Positions 6,888 to 15,384 of a DNA stretch of 50,658 bases are shown in pieces. Both the position numbers and the translations under genes were made by a program. Every line of letters starts with the position of its first letter. Within the stretch, counting starts at the first letter, position 1. The notes under the pieces were generated by a model, which saw nothing but the letters and a program-made list of their open reading frames with translations, was not told where the DNA came from and searched no databases. The DNA is from Hydrogenophaga sp. A37 (GTDB lineage: Bacteria > Pseudomonadota > Gammaproteobacteria > Burkholderiales > Burkholderiaceae_C), in contig NZ_MUNZ01000112.1 in the NCBI RefSeq assembly GCF_002001205.1, positions 1 to 50,658 on the forward strand. The letters run 5' to 3'.

Positions 6888-8234
6888 CTAGACAAACAGG
6901 TCGAGGGGTTGGCTGCCGTCGCTGCGCGGGCGTGGCGGCACGGGCGCCGCGGCGGGCGCAATGGCGGTGGTTCCACCGCCATTGCGCACGTGGCCGGCCG
7001 GTTGGGGGCGGGGCTCGCCGGGTTCGCCGCGCCCTTGCTGCTGGCCTTGTGAGCCCACCGACACGTCGCCGAGCTGAATGCCGCTGCGCTGCAGCAGGTC
7101 GGACAGCGACTCACCTGCGTTCTCGCGCAGTTCGGCGCGGGCCTCGGCGCTGTCGGTGCGAAAGGCGACGTTCAGGTCCTGGCCGCGCATCGAGAGCTGG
7201 ATGTCGATGGCCTCTTCGCCGCCGTCGCCCACGCGCAGGCTGGCCTGGCGCAGGGTGGGCGAAGACCAGGCGCCCAGGCTCTCGTCGGCATCCTGATCGG
7301 TCAGTGCCTCTTCGAAGCGGTTGGAATCGGCCAGCTCATCGGTGTCGGTGGACAGAGCGCTCGTGTGGTCCTGACCTGCATCGCCGCCGCCGGGTTGTTC
7401 GCCGGCGAAGCTGCCGGCGCCCGAGGGGTTGCCCTGGCCGTGGGTGGCAAGACCGGTGGACAGCGTGGGGCCGTCGCCCGTCGATGCCGGGTTGAAGCGC
7501 TCGTCCAGAGTGACGGTGCTGCGCAGCGCGACCGGGGTGCCCGTTTCCAGGCGGACTTGCAGCCGCTCGCTCAGGCTGTGGGTCAGGCTTGGGTTGTGGC
7601 TCTGGCTCTGGATGGCGTGTTGTTGCTGCACGCTGGTGGTGGTCGCGCCGGTGACGGTGCTGCGCCAGACCGTGGGGCGGGTGGCGGGCGGGGCGCTGCT
7701 GGGTTCGGTGGGTGCCGTCTTGTCCGCGCCGGCCAGCGCGGCCAGGGTTTGTTCGTCGGGCGCGGCGGGCTGGTCCAGCCGCTGCATGCCTTGCAGGTCG
7801 ACCCCGGGTTTGTTGGCGCCACGGGCTTCGGCGGCCATGGGCGCGGTGCCTGCAGGGGTGAGCGCGGTGCCGTTCGGGGCCGCTGCGGAGGGGGACGCGC
7901 TGGACGACAAGGAGCCGGTGCCGGGTGCCATCAAGGGCACCGGCGCCCCGGGCCAGCCCAGGAGCCCGGCCAGCGGGTCTTCGGTGGTCGCGTCGGCGGC
8001 CAGCAGCGGGTTGCCCGCTTCGCCGGGCGCGGCGTCGGTGGTGAGCGACGCATCCGGCGGGATGTCGGTGGTCGCGCTCAGCAGCGAGAGCATGGCGGCA
8101 AACAGGTCGGTACCGGTCTCCTGGCCATGCCCGCTGACGCCGGGCTTGCGCTGATTGGCGGCCTGGGCGCGCGCGGCCGCAGACTGGGCGGTTTGGCTCT
8201 GGGTGGTGGTGGTGGCGGCGGCGGTAGCGGTCAT
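6888..8234 (-). CDS. fliK: Flagellar hook-length control protein FliK
   Basis: 448 residues, rich in Ala, Pro, Gln, Ser and Thr across the first 300, as is normal for the FliK ruler. The C-terminal substrate-switch domain (about 310-400) is recognisable by ASLRVGDGGEEAIDIQLSMR, VAFRTDSAEARAELRENAGE and LSDLLQRSGIQLGDVSVG. FliK measures hook length and triggers FlhB to switch export to filament subunits. The ATG overlaps the fliJ stop by 4 bp, so the pair is probably translationally coupled. Confidence 0.88.
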   Translation of the reverse strand: MTATAAATTTTQSQTAQSAAARAQAANQRKPGVSGHGQETGTDLFAAMLSLLSATTDIPPDASLTTDAAPGEAGNPLLAADATTEDPLAGLLGWPGAPVPLMAPGTGSLSSSASPSAAAPNGTALTPAGTAPMAAEARGANKPGVDLQGMQRLDQPAAPDEQTLAALAGADKTAPTEPSSAPPATRPTVWRSTVTGATTTSVQQQHAIQSQSHNPSLTHSLSERLQVRLETGTPVALRSTVTLDERFNPASTGDGPTLSTGLATHGQGNPSGAGSFAGEQPGGGDAGQDHTSALSTDTDELADSNRFEEALTDQDADESLGAWSSPTLRQASLRVGDGGEEAIDIQLSMRGQDLNVAFRTDSAEARAELRENAGESLSDLLQRSGIQLGDVSVGSQGQQQGRGEPGEPRPQPAGHVRNGGGTTAIAPAAAPVPPRPRSDGSQPLDLFV

Positions 8235-8701
8235 GACCTCAGCCCCTGTGCGTGCGCCATGCTCTGGCGCAGGTGGATGGAGAGGGCCATTTCGTCGGTG
8301 GCTTTTTGTTCCTGGCGCATGACGCGGTGGTCGATGGCCTGCTGCTTGCGTTCGGCGTATTTGCGCAGGCCGGCCACGTCGCGCTCGGCGGCATAGACCA
8401 GGGCCTGGGTGCGCGCGACCGTGTCTTCGCGGTGGCGTTGCACGGTCAGCTGGAAGTCCATGGCGTGTTCAATCTTCTGCATGAACTGGCGGTGGTGGTG
8501 CAACAGGGCCGGGTCGACGCCGCTGGTGGTGCTGCGCGTGGCCCAGCGCTGGTGGGCCTCGTCGGCGTAGGTCCTGAGCTGTTTCATCTGCTCCTGCGCC
8601 ATGTGCAGTTCCCGCTGCGCCTGCCCCAGGGCCGTCAACGCGTCATCGCGGCGCCGCGTCGCCAGTTCCACCACCTTGTTCAATGTCTGTATGTTGCTCA
8701 T
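8231..8701 (-). CDS. fliJ: Flagellar export chaperone/ATPase stalk FliJ
   Basis: 156 residues, almost entirely helical coiled coil (LNKVVELATRRRDDALTALG, AQRELHMAQEQMKQLRTYAD, ARTQALVYAAERDVAGLRKY), as in FliJ. FliJ is the central stalk of the FliI ATPase ring and links it to FlhA. It lies between fliI (with a repeat copy) and fliK. Sequence conservation in FliJ is low, so position and coiled-coil pattern carry the call. Confidence 0.9.
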   Translation of the reverse strand: MSNIQTLNKVVELATRRRDDALTALGQAQRELHMAQEQMKQLRTYADEAHQRWATRSTTSGVDPALLHHHRQFMQKIEHAMDFQLTVQRHREDTVARTQALVYAAERDVAGLRKYAERKQQAIDHRVMRQEQKATDEMALSIHLRQSMAHAQGLRS

Positions 8702-8744
8702 TTTTATGGCTCCAAAGTGATCGAGAGAAACGGTTCAGCCCGGG

Positions 8745-8818
8745 GACACCGCGGAACTGGCTTTGCCAGGCCGCTGGTGTTGCCCCCTGGGGGGAAGCGC
8801 CGAAGGCGCATCGGGGGG
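8745..8818 (-). repeat. Intergenic structured element, copy C (3' of fliI)
   Basis: 74 nt starting directly after the fliI stop. Minus strand: CCCCCC, hairpin GCGCC-TTC-GGCGC, CCCCCCAGGGGGC, outer stem ACACCAGCGG with CCGCGGTGT. The inner hairpin is CTGGC-AAA-GCCAG where other copies have CCGGC and GCCGG, a two-sided compensatory change. Confidence 0.85.
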
Positions 8819-10291
8819 TCATCCCTCATACGGGTTTTGGTGTGGACGGGTCGGGCGCTGCTTGGGGTCTTTGCTGCCCTTGTCTTCCTGCAGGGCGGCG
8901 GCGAGCTGTTTGAGGCTGGCGTCCATGGTCGCGGCCTCGTGCATGTCCTGCATCAGGAAGCGCTGCAGCGCGGGGTAGAGCACGATGGCGCGGTCGGTAT
9001 CGGGGTCGCTGCCGGCGGCATAGGCGCCGAGCTGGATCAGGTCGCGGCTCTTCATGTAGCGCGAGTAGTTGTTGCGGAACTTGCGCGCCAGCTCCAGGTG
9101 CACGGCCCCGGCCACGTTGTGCATCACGCGTGAGGCCGAGGCCTCGACGTCGATGGCCGGGTAGTGGCCCGACTCGGCGAGCGCGCGCGAGAGCACGATG
9201 TGACCGTCGAGGATGGCGCGGGCCGCGTCGGCGATGGGGTCTTGCTGGTCGTCGCCCTCGCTGAGCACGGTGTAGAAGGCGGTGATCGAGCCCTTGCCGT
9301 TGAGGCCGTTGCCGCTGCGCTCCACCAACTGGGGCAACTTGGCGAAGCAGCTCGGCGGGTAGCCCTTGGTGGCGGGTGGCTCGCCGATGGCGAGCGCGAT
9401 CTCGCGCTGCGCCATCGCGTAGCGGGTGAGCGAATCCATCAGCAGCAGCACGTGCAGCCCGTCGTCGCGGAAGCGCTCGGCAATGGCCGTGGCGTAGGCT
9501 GCGCCCTGCATGCGCACCAGCGGCGGCGAGTCGGCCGGCGCGGCCACCACGACCGAGCGTTTGCGGCCGTCGTCGCCGAGGATGTCTTCGATGAACTCTT
9601 TCACTTCGCGGCCACGCTCGCCGATCAAACCGACCACGATCACGTCGGCCTTGGTGTAGCGCGCCATCATGCCGAGCAGCACCGACTTGCCCACGCCGGA
9701 GCCGGCAAACAGGCCGATGCGCTGGCCGCGCCCGACGGTGAGCAGGGCGTTGATCGCGCGCACGCCGGTGTCCAGCGGCTCGCGCACCGGATCACGGTCC
9801 ATGGCGTTGAGCGGGGCGCGGTCCATGGGCTCGATGTCCACGTTGGTGATCGGCCCCCGGTGGTCCATCGGGCGACCGTGTGAGTCGACCACGCGACCCA
9901 GCAGGCCACGGCCCAGCGGCAGGCGCAACATGCCCCGGTCGCCCGAAGAGGGCGGTTTGTTGGGCTCGCCGAAACGTGGCACAGGGCGGTACGGTGGCAG
10001 CGGGACAACGCTCGCGCCGCTGGAGAGCCCGTGCGTGTCGCCCGCCGGCATCAGGAAGGCGCGGTCGCTGGAGAAACCCACCACCTCGGCCAGCACCGGC
10101 TCCTTGGCACCGTTGGCAATCAGGCACTGCGAGCCCACCGGCACCTTCAGGCCCACGGCTTCCAGCACCAGGCCCGCCAGGCGCGTGAGCGTGCCGCGCA
10201 CCTCCAGCGGGGTGTGCACATTGGCGCTGGTGCGCAGGTCGCCCATGAAGCGGTCCCAGCGACCATCGGGGCCCAGTGTGCTGTCGGTCAT
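8819..10291 (-). CDS. fliI: Flagellum-specific ATPase FliI
   Basis: 490 residues from ATG 10291, which has GAGGT about 8 bases upstream. FliI is the hexameric F1-beta-like ATPase that energises export-substrate unloading. The Walker A loop GSGVGKS is at 197-203 (catalytic Lys 202), with [32 protein letters not shown] and the Walker B region [20 protein letters not shown] downstream. The C-terminus ([21 protein letters not shown]) is typical. fliH lies upstream and fliJ downstream, each separated by one copy of the structured repeat. Confidence 0.97.
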   Translation of the reverse strand: MTDSTLGPDGRWDRFMGDLRTSANVHTPLEVRGTLTRLAGLVLEAVGLKVPVGSQCLIANGAKEPVLAEVVGFSSDRAFLMPAGDTHGLSSGASVVPLPPYRPVPRFGEPNKPPSSGDRGMLRLPLGRGLLGRVVDSHGRPMDHRGPITNVDIEPMDRAPLNAMDRDPVREPLDTGVRAINALLTVGRGQRIGLFAGSGVGKSVLLGMMARYTKADVIVVGLIGERGREVKEFIEDILGDDGRKRSVVVAAPADSPPLVRMQGAAYATAIAERFRDDGLHVLLLMDSLTRYAMAQREIALAIGEPPATKGYPPSCFAKLPQLVERSGNGLNGKGSITAFYTVLSEGDDQQDPIADAARAILDGHIVLSRALAESGHYPAIDVEASASRVMHNVAGAVHLELARKFRNNYSRYMKSRDLIQLGAYAAGSDPDTDRAIVLYPALQRFLMQDMHEAATMDASLKQLAAALQEDKGSKDPKQRPTRPHQNPYEG

Positions 10292-10357
10292 GTCAGCGAC
10301 CTCACACACAGGGGGCCAGTCGGAAACCAGCCACCGGCGAGCAATGTCCGAACCCAG

Positions 10358-10431
10358 GATGCGGCGGAACCGGCTTCGCCGGGCCGCACCGCATCGCCCC
10401 CTTGAGGGGGTCGCGCGCCGCGCGGCAGGGG
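10358..10431 (-). repeat. Intergenic structured element, copy D (3' of fliH)
   Basis: 74 nt beginning 10 bases after the fliH stop. Minus strand: CCCC, a CGCG-rich hairpin, CCCCCTCAAGGGGG (a TCAA loop instead of A), outer stem GATGCGGTGCGG with CCGCCGCATC, inner hairpin CCGGC-GAA-GCCGG. Confidence 0.85.
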
Positions 10432-10441
10432 TGTTTCATGC

Positions 10442-11152
10442 CTATACATCGGTGTCTCCCGGTTGCCATGCGACGTTCATCCCCAGGTTGCCGATCGCGC
10501 GTGACCAGCGTTTTTCAATCGTGGCGTCCACGGTGGCGCTGGGCGACAGGATCATGCAGCCACCGGGCGTGATGGATGGGTCGGCCACGAAGTCGGGCGC
10601 GTTGTCGCCCAGCGTCTCCAGCAGGGCGCCCTTCATCAGCGAAAGGTCGTCCGGGTGCATGCGCACCGTGGAAGGCAGCCCGTCTTCGACGATCAGCTCC
10701 AGCGACTCGCCGATCACCGCGCGCAGGTGCTTCGTGTTGACCTGCAGTTCCTGGCGGATCACCTGGCGTGCGATGTCGCAGGCCAGATCGAGCACCTGGC
10801 GCGCGATCTTCTGTTCGCTGGCGATGACCTGGTCGGTCATGCCATGCAGCAACTGGCCCATTCGCACGGCGGTCTCTTCGACGGTGCGGCGGATGGTGGC
10901 CTCCAGCGCGTCGCGCACCTCCTGGCTGCCGGCGTCGTGGCCGTGGTTGAAGCCTTCTGCGTAGGCCTGTTGGCGGGCTTCATTCAGCGTCTGCTCTTGC
11001 GCTTTGTCGGGCTCCGGTTCTGCTGTCACCGGAACGGCGACCCGAAACGCGTCGCTGCCGTCCATCGAAGAGAAGTGCCAGGCCGAAACGCCGTCGATTT
11101 CCTCACGGGGAATGAAGCGGGTATGCGGGTTGGGTTTAGACGAAGCCTTCAT
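10442..11152 (-). CDS. fliH: Flagellar assembly protein FliH
   Basis: 236 residues; the start overlaps the end of fliG by 17 bp. The N-terminus (RFIPREEIDGVSAWHFSSM) is the usual FliH opening. A helical middle (ARQQAYAEGFNHGHDAGSQE) follows, then the C-terminal V-type-ATPase-E-like domain with VLDLACDIARQVIRQELQVN and LMKGALLETLG. FliH is the regulatory stator of the FliI ATPase and docks it to FliN. Confidence 0.94.
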   Translation of the reverse strand: MKASSKPNPHTRFIPREEIDGVSAWHFSSMDGSDAFRVAVPVTAEPEPDKAQEQTLNEARQQAYAEGFNHGHDAGSQEVRDALEATIRRTVEETAVRMGQLLHGMTDQVIASEQKIARQVLDLACDIARQVIRQELQVNTKHLRAVIGESLELIVEDGLPSTVRMHPDDLSLMKGALLETLGDNAPDFVADPSITPGGCMILSPSATVDATIEKRWSRAIGNLGMNVAWQPGDTDV

Positions 11153-12131
11153 CGTCGCCTCCCCCGATCACGATCTGGCCCTCGTCCGACAGGCGCCGGA
11201 CAATCTTCAGAATGTCCTTTTGCTGGTTTTCCACTTCGGACAGCCGGACCGGTCCGCGCGACTCCAGGTCGTCGCGCAGGCCTTCGGCAGCGCGTGTGGA
11301 CATGTTGGACAGGATCAGTTCGCGCAGATCCGAGGTGGCGCCCTTGAGCGCAATCACCAGCGCTTCCGAAGGCACTTCTTTCAGCACCAGCTGGATCGAC
11401 TTGCCGTCGAGCTTGATCAGGTCCTCGAACGTGAACATCTTGTCCATGATCTTCTGTGCCAGGTCGGCGTCGAAGCCGCGGATCGATTCAATGACGGCGC
11501 TCTCGATCTGGGTGCCCATCATGTTGATGATCTCGGCAGCGGCCTTGACGCCACCCATCGATGTCTTGCGGATTTTGTCGCCACCGGCCAGCACTTTGTA
11601 GAGCACCTCGTTGAGGTCCTTCAACGCGGTGGGCTGGATGCCTTCGAGCGTGGCGATGCGCAGCATCACCTCATTGCGTGTGCGTTCGGTGAAGTTCTTC
11701 AGTACATCGGCGGTCTGGTCTGCTTCAAGGTGCACCATGATCGCCGCGACGATCTGCGGATGCTCGTTGCGCAGCAGTTCCGCAATAGACAGGGGGTCCA
11801 TCCACTTCAGGCTTTCAATGCCCGAGACATCGCCGCCTTGCAGGATGCGGTCGATCAACAGCGAAGCCTTGTCGTCGCCCAGGGCGCGCCGGAGCACCGC
11901 GCGCACGTAGTTGTCGGTGTCGGACACCAGCAGGCTCTGCGAGGCGGCCACGGAGGTGAATTTCTGGATCACCTGTTCGACCCGGTCGTGCGACACGGCC
12001 CGGGTCTTGGCGATGGCCTCACCCAGCTTCTGCACTTCCTTGGGGCTCAGGTGCTTGAACACCTCGGCCGCTTCCTCCTCGCCCAGCGACATGAGGAAGA
12101 TCGCGGCGTCCTGGATTCCCTGGTCTTCCAT
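11136..12131 (-). CDS. fliG: Flagellar motor switch protein FliG
   Basis: 331 residues, full length. FliG sits on the MS ring and carries the torque-generating domain. The N-domain (GIQDAAIFLMSLGEEEAAEV) binds FliF, the middle domain has the EHPQ motif at 123-126, and the C-terminal torque helix contains conserved charged residues (ALKGATSDLRELILSNMS, EGLRDDLESRGPVRLSEVE). It is followed with overlap by fliH and preceded by fliF plus a repeat copy. Confidence 0.97.
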   Translation of the reverse strand: MEDQGIQDAAIFLMSLGEEEAAEVFKHLSPKEVQKLGEAIAKTRAVSHDRVEQVIQKFTSVAASQSLLVSDTDNYVRAVLRRALGDDKASLLIDRILQGGDVSGIESLKWMDPLSIAELLRNEHPQIVAAIMVHLEADQTADVLKNFTERTRNEVMLRIATLEGIQPTALKDLNEVLYKVLAGGDKIRKTSMGGVKAAAEIINMMGTQIESAVIESIRGFDADLAQKIMDKMFTFEDLIKLDGKSIQLVLKEVPSEALVIALKGATSDLRELILSNMSTRAAEGLRDDLESRGPVRLSEVENQQKDILKIVRRLSDEGQIVIGGGDDEGFV

Positions 12132-12194
12132 GATCTGATTTCCTTAGCTTGCGCCGTTCAAGGACCATGCCCGCGTGACGAGACCCCCATCCAG

Positions 12195-12268
12195 GATGCG
12201 GTGGAACCGGCTCTGCCGGGCCACTCGCATCGCCCCCTTGAGGGGGGACGAGCGAAGCGAGACGGGGG
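12195..12268 (-). repeat. Intergenic structured element, copy E (3' of fliF)
   Basis: 74 nt beginning about 10 bases after the fliF stop. Minus strand: CCCCC, CTCGCTTCGCTCG, CCCCCCTCAAGGGGGC, outer stem GATGCGAGTGG with CCACCGCATC, inner hairpin CCGGC-AGA-GCCGG. Confidence 0.85.
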
Positions 12269-12277
12269 TGGTCCTGC

Positions 12278-13942
12278 TCATGCTGGCGCCTCGCCGTTGA
12301 CCCAGCTCTTGACGATATTGGCCACGGCCATCGGGTTTTCCAGCGCCAGCCGTTTCGCATCGACCAGGCGCTGGTTCTCCGCCGGCATGGGCAGGCTCGG
12401 ACGCTCGGGGGCCTCATTGAGCACGGCATTGAGCTGAGGCGACCTGCCTGCGCTGTCGGTTTTCGGCACCGCCGGTAAGCGCATCATCTTCAGGCCCGGA
12501 CGCACCAGACCCATGAGCACCAGCAGCGCCATGCCCAGCATGCCGACCGGCCAGGCCATGCTGCGCGCCAGCTCCATGTTGTCGGGCTGCTTCCACCAGG
12601 CCACCGGCACTTCCTCCACCGGCTTGGCGATGTTGAACACCGCGTTGACCACGTTGACCGAATCACCCCGCTCCTTGCTGAAGCCGATGGTCTCGCGCAC
12701 CAGGGCGGTCATCTGCTCCAGCTGTTCGGGCGGGATGGCGCTGGTGATGGCCTTGCCCGTCTTGTCGGTGATGCTGCGGTGGTTCACGACCACGGCGGCG
12801 GTCAGGCGGCGCACCGTGCCGCTGGCCTCGCGCACCACCTTGACCGTCTTGTCGATCTCGTAGTTGATGACCGATTCCTTGCGCACCGTGCCGCTCTTGT
12901 CGCCATTGGCGGCCACGCCCAGCGGCGCCGCGCCGCCGTTGATGGGCGCGCTGCCGGTGGCGGGGGGCTGGTTGGTGGTGGCGCCCGGTACGCCAGCGGG
13001 CTGGGCCACGGCCGGGGCGCCGTCTTCGATCAGCTGCTGGCTGCGCACCGTGCCGGGCTCGCCGCCCTGGTTGGGTTTGTGCAGCTCGGAGGTGGACTCG
13101 ACGAGCGAAAAATCGACGTCGGCGCTGACCTGGGCCTTCACGTTGCCCACGCCCACCAGCGGCTCGATCATGTCGAGGATGCGGCGGGTGTAGAGCTGCT
13201 CCATCTGCTGCACGTACTGGAGCTTCTGCGTGTCGGCGCCCTGAGACTGCCCCTCGGGTGTGGACGACAGCAGGTTGCCGGCGTCGTCGACCACGCTCAC
13301 CGCCTTGGGGTTCATCTCGGGCACGCTGGAGGCGACCAGGTGCACGATGCCGGCGACCTGGGCCTTGTCGAGCGTGCGGCCAGCGTGAAGGGTGAGCAGC
13401 ACCGAGGCGCTGGGTTTCTGCTGTTCGCGGAAGAAGCCGTTCTGGTTGGGCAGCGCCAGGTGGATGCGCGCGGCCTGCACGGAAGAGAGTGACTGGATCG
13501 AGCGGGTGAGTTCCCCTTCGAGGCCGCGCTGGAAGGTCAGGCGTTCCTGGAACTGGGTCATGCCGAAGCGGTTGGCCTCCATCAGCTCGAAACCGTTGAC
13601 CGAGCCTTTGGGCAGACCTTGCGAGGCCAGGCGCAGCCGCGTGTCGTGCACCTTGTCGCTCGGCACCATGATCGCGCCGCCGCCTTCGGTGTACTTGTAG
13701 GGCACGTTCATCGTGGTGAGCTGCGCAATGATGGCGCCGCCATCCTTGTCGTTCAGGTTGGCGTAGAGCACCTTCCAGTCGGGTTGCTGGCCCATGAAAA
13801 ACAGCGCGATCGCGATCACCATCAAGCCCAGGGCGCCCAGGCCCAGCTTGATTTTCTGGCCCTTTTCCATGCCCGACAGGCCCGCGCTCAGGGCGTTGCG
13901 GCTCACGGGCTGCATGTCCAGTTCGGCGACGGTGTTGCTCAT
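12278..13942 (-). CDS. fliF: Flagellar MS-ring protein FliF
   Basis: 554 residues from ATG 13942 (a TTG at 13972 would add 10). FliF forms the MS ring, the inner-membrane base of the motor. A first membrane helix (LGLGALGLMVIAIALFFMG) is followed by the YscJ-like ring domain with ATEGGG-type strand KYTEGGGAIMVP, VHDTRLRLASQGLPKGSV and RMTQ-like FGMTQFQERLTFQRGLEGEL. After a Gly/Pro-rich loop come RBM3 (NYEIDKTVKVVREASGTVRR) and a second membrane helix (AWPVGMLGMALLVLMGLV). The C-terminal tail binds FliG. Confidence 0.96.
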   Translation of the reverse strand: MSNTVAELDMQPVSRNALSAGLSGMEKGQKIKLGLGALGLMVIAIALFFMGQQPDWKVLYANLNDKDGGAIIAQLTTMNVPYKYTEGGGAIMVPSDKVHDTRLRLASQGLPKGSVNGFELMEANRFGMTQFQERLTFQRGLEGELTRSIQSLSSVQAARIHLALPNQNGFFREQQKPSASVLLTLHAGRTLDKAQVAGIVHLVASSVPEMNPKAVSVVDDAGNLLSSTPEGQSQGADTQKLQYVQQMEQLYTRRILDMIEPLVGVGNVKAQVSADVDFSLVESTSELHKPNQGGEPGTVRSQQLIEDGAPAVAQPAGVPGATTNQPPATGSAPINGGAAPLGVAANGDKSGTVRKESVINYEIDKTVKVVREASGTVRRLTAAVVVNHRSITDKTGKAITSAIPPEQLEQMTALVRETIGFSKERGDSVNVVNAVFNIAKPVEEVPVAWWKQPDNMELARSMAWPVGMLGMALLVLMGLVRPGLKMMRLPAVPKTDSAGRSPQLNAVLNEAPERPSLPMPAENQRLVDAKRLALENPMAVANIVKSWVNGEAPA

Positions 13943-13978
13943 GGCGGGAAGGGGCTCGGTGTGGTTCGTCAAAGGGGG

Positions 13979-14004
13979 AAATCACCCCGTTGCGACCGAT
14001 TATT
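13979..14004. promoter_or_regulatory. Candidate FlhD4C2 box between fliF and fliE
   Basis: AAATCACC (13979-13986), a 10-base spacer, then CGATTATT (13997-14004). The spacing and the AT-rich outer parts match the fliL candidate, but the left half-site is imperfect. It could serve both divergent operons. Further half-site-like sequences (GCATAGCG near 14028-14035) lie nearby. Confidence 0.35.
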
Positions 14005-14122
14005 CGGCCCTGGCCCCTCGCGCATAGCGATGAAAAGGCCGGCGTTTGCCCCCTTATTCCCGGTGCGCCTCGGCGGGCGGGTCACTAGCATCAAAGCCTG
14101 CACTTTTGTGAAGGAAGCCGCC

Positions 14123-14443
14123 ATGGACCTGCGAATCAATGCCCTGCCCAGCCAGGCCGTGACCGGCGTGGGCCACACCGCGATGAAACGCCCCGCCACG
14201 GGCGCGGTCGGCGGCGTGGGTGGCGGCTTTGCCGACAACTTCAAGAGCGCACTGGACTCGGTCAGCAAGGCCCAGAACGACGCTTCGCGCCTGCAAAACG
14301 AGGTCCAGAAGGGCAACCCCAACGTCAGCCTGGAAGAAACCATGCTCGCGATGCAGAAAGCCCAGATCGGCTTTCAGGCCACCTTGCATGTGCGCAACCG
14401 CATGGTCCAGGCCTACACAGACATCATGAACATGAGTGTCTAG
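14123..14443 (+). CDS. fliE: Flagellar hook-basal body protein FliE
   Basis: 106 residues from ATG 14123, with GAAGGA 8-10 bases upstream. FliE links the MS ring to the proximal rod and is the first exported rod subunit. The C-terminal helices carry the family pattern FADNFKSALDSVSKAQNDAS, NVSLEETMLAMQKAQIGFQA and RNRMVQAYTDIMNMSV. It is transcribed away from fliF, with the presumed FlhDC-controlled region between. A structured repeat begins just after its stop. Confidence 0.96.
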   Translation: MDLRINALPSQAVTGVGHTAMKRPATGAVGGVGGGFADNFKSALDSVSKAQNDASRLQNEVQKGNPNVSLEETMLAMQKAQIGFQATLHVRNRMVQAYTDIMNMSV

Positions 14444-14445
14444 AA

Positions 14446-14525
14446 CCCCCCCGCGCCGCGCCTAAGGGCGCGTCACCCCCCAGGGGGCAATGCGAGCGGC
14501 CCGGCGAAGCCGGTTCCGCGGCATT
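14446..14525 (+). repeat. Intergenic structured element, copy F (3' of fliE)
   Basis: 80 nt starting 2 bases after the fliE stop: CCCCCCC, hairpin CGCGCC-TAA-GGGCGCG (longer than in other copies), CCCCCCAGGGGGC, outer stem AATGCGAGCGG with CCGCGGCATT, inner hairpin CCGGC-GAA-GCCGG. It lies between convergent fliE and fliT and takes the fliE orientation. Confidence 0.85.
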
Positions 14526-14573
14526 CTGGGTGGGGCACTTTCTCCGGCCACATCCCTTCATCTCCTTCTCTCG

Positions 14574-14867
14574 TCAATGCACCTGCTTGGCATCCATCAG
14601 TTGTTCGAGGTCGCTGAGCCAAGGCTCTGCCAGCACGCGGATCTCGGCGTCGGCGCGCAGGATGCGCTGCATGATGCGGGTCTTTTCCTTGCGCTCGTCG
14701 GGACCCAGCGTGAGGCTGCGTGACTTGTGGCGCAGCTGGGCGATGAGCACGGCGCAGGTGCCTTCGAGGTGTACGATCTGGTCCCAGTTTTCGGTCTGGG
14801 CCGCCTCCAGCATTCGCTGGCTCGCGTTTTCAATCGCTTTGTAGTAGTCCAGCAAGCTGTGCTCCAT
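14574..14867 (-). CDS. fliT: Flagellar export chaperone FliT
   Basis: 97 residues from ATG 14867, with AAGGAG about 7 bases upstream. It is helical throughout (LLDYYKAIENASQRMLEAAQ, WDQIVHLEGTCAVLIAQLRH, RIMQRILRADAEIRVLAEPW), the pattern of betaproteobacterial FliT. FliT is the chaperone of the filament cap FliD and, in enterics, an FlhDC inhibitor. It is downstream of fliS and fliD in a fliC-fliD-fliS-fliT order. Conservation is weak, so context matters. Confidence 0.88.
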   Translation of the reverse strand: MEHSLLDYYKAIENASQRMLEAAQTENWDQIVHLEGTCAVLIAQLRHKSRSLTLGPDERKEKTRIMQRILRADAEIRVLAEPWLSDLEQLMDAKQVH

Positions 14868-14869
14868 GA

Positions 14870-15304
14870 TCAGGCTCCTTGGCCCGTGACGGGTTGCAGG
14901 TAGGCGGGGCCGGGGCCCCGGATGAGTTTCCACGACTGGGCCACGGGCTCGATGAGCTGGGCCACTTCTTCGAGTGCCTTGGCGTCGTTGCGCAGGTTGG
15001 CCTGGGTCAGCCGCAGCGTGCTGTAGCTGTAGAGCTGGCGCAGGTTGGCGGCGATGTCGCCACCTTCACGCAGGTTCAGGCCGGCCTTGAGCCCTTCTTC
15101 CAGGATGCGAACGGCCTTGCCGATCGCCGCGCCCTTGGCCGCCGTGTCACCCCGGCTCATGGCGCCGCGGGCTTCGGCAATCGACTGCAACAGCGCGTCG
15201 TAGAGCAAACCCACCAGGGTGTGGGGGTCGGCGCTTTGCACACTGGTTTCTGCACCAACGCGTTTGTAGGCAGATGCGGCACGGGAGTGAACGGAGGTGA
15301 ACAT
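14870..15304 (-). CDS. fliS: Flagellin export chaperone FliS
   Basis: 144 residues from ATG 15304 with AAGGA about 10 bases upstream. Family features are an N-terminal Tyr-containing segment (SRAASAYKRVGAETSVQSAD), PHTLVGLLYDALLQSIAEAR, GKAVRILEEGLKAGLNLREG and DIAANLRQLYSYSTLRLTQA. FliS binds the flagellin C-terminus in the cytoplasm and stops premature polymerisation. It follows fliD and is 2 bp from fliT. Confidence 0.95.
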   Translation of the reverse strand: MFTSVHSRAASAYKRVGAETSVQSADPHTLVGLLYDALLQSIAEARGAMSRGDTAAKGAAIGKAVRILEEGLKAGLNLREGGDIAANLRQLYSYSTLRLTQANLRNDAKALEEVAQLIEPVAQSWKLIRGPGPAYLQPVTGQGA

Positions 15305-15384
15305 GGTGTCAATTCCTTGTTGCTGATGCCTTTTTTTATCGGCATCGGCGCCTGGGACTGTAGTTTCTGACGTGTTCATTTACA

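Noticed and set aside
14446..14525. Repeat copies as ordinary Rho-independent terminators
   Set aside because: They lack a T-run after the last stem and lie inside operons (for example between flhD and flhC, fliI and fliJ), where full termination would be harmful; attenuation cannot be excluded.
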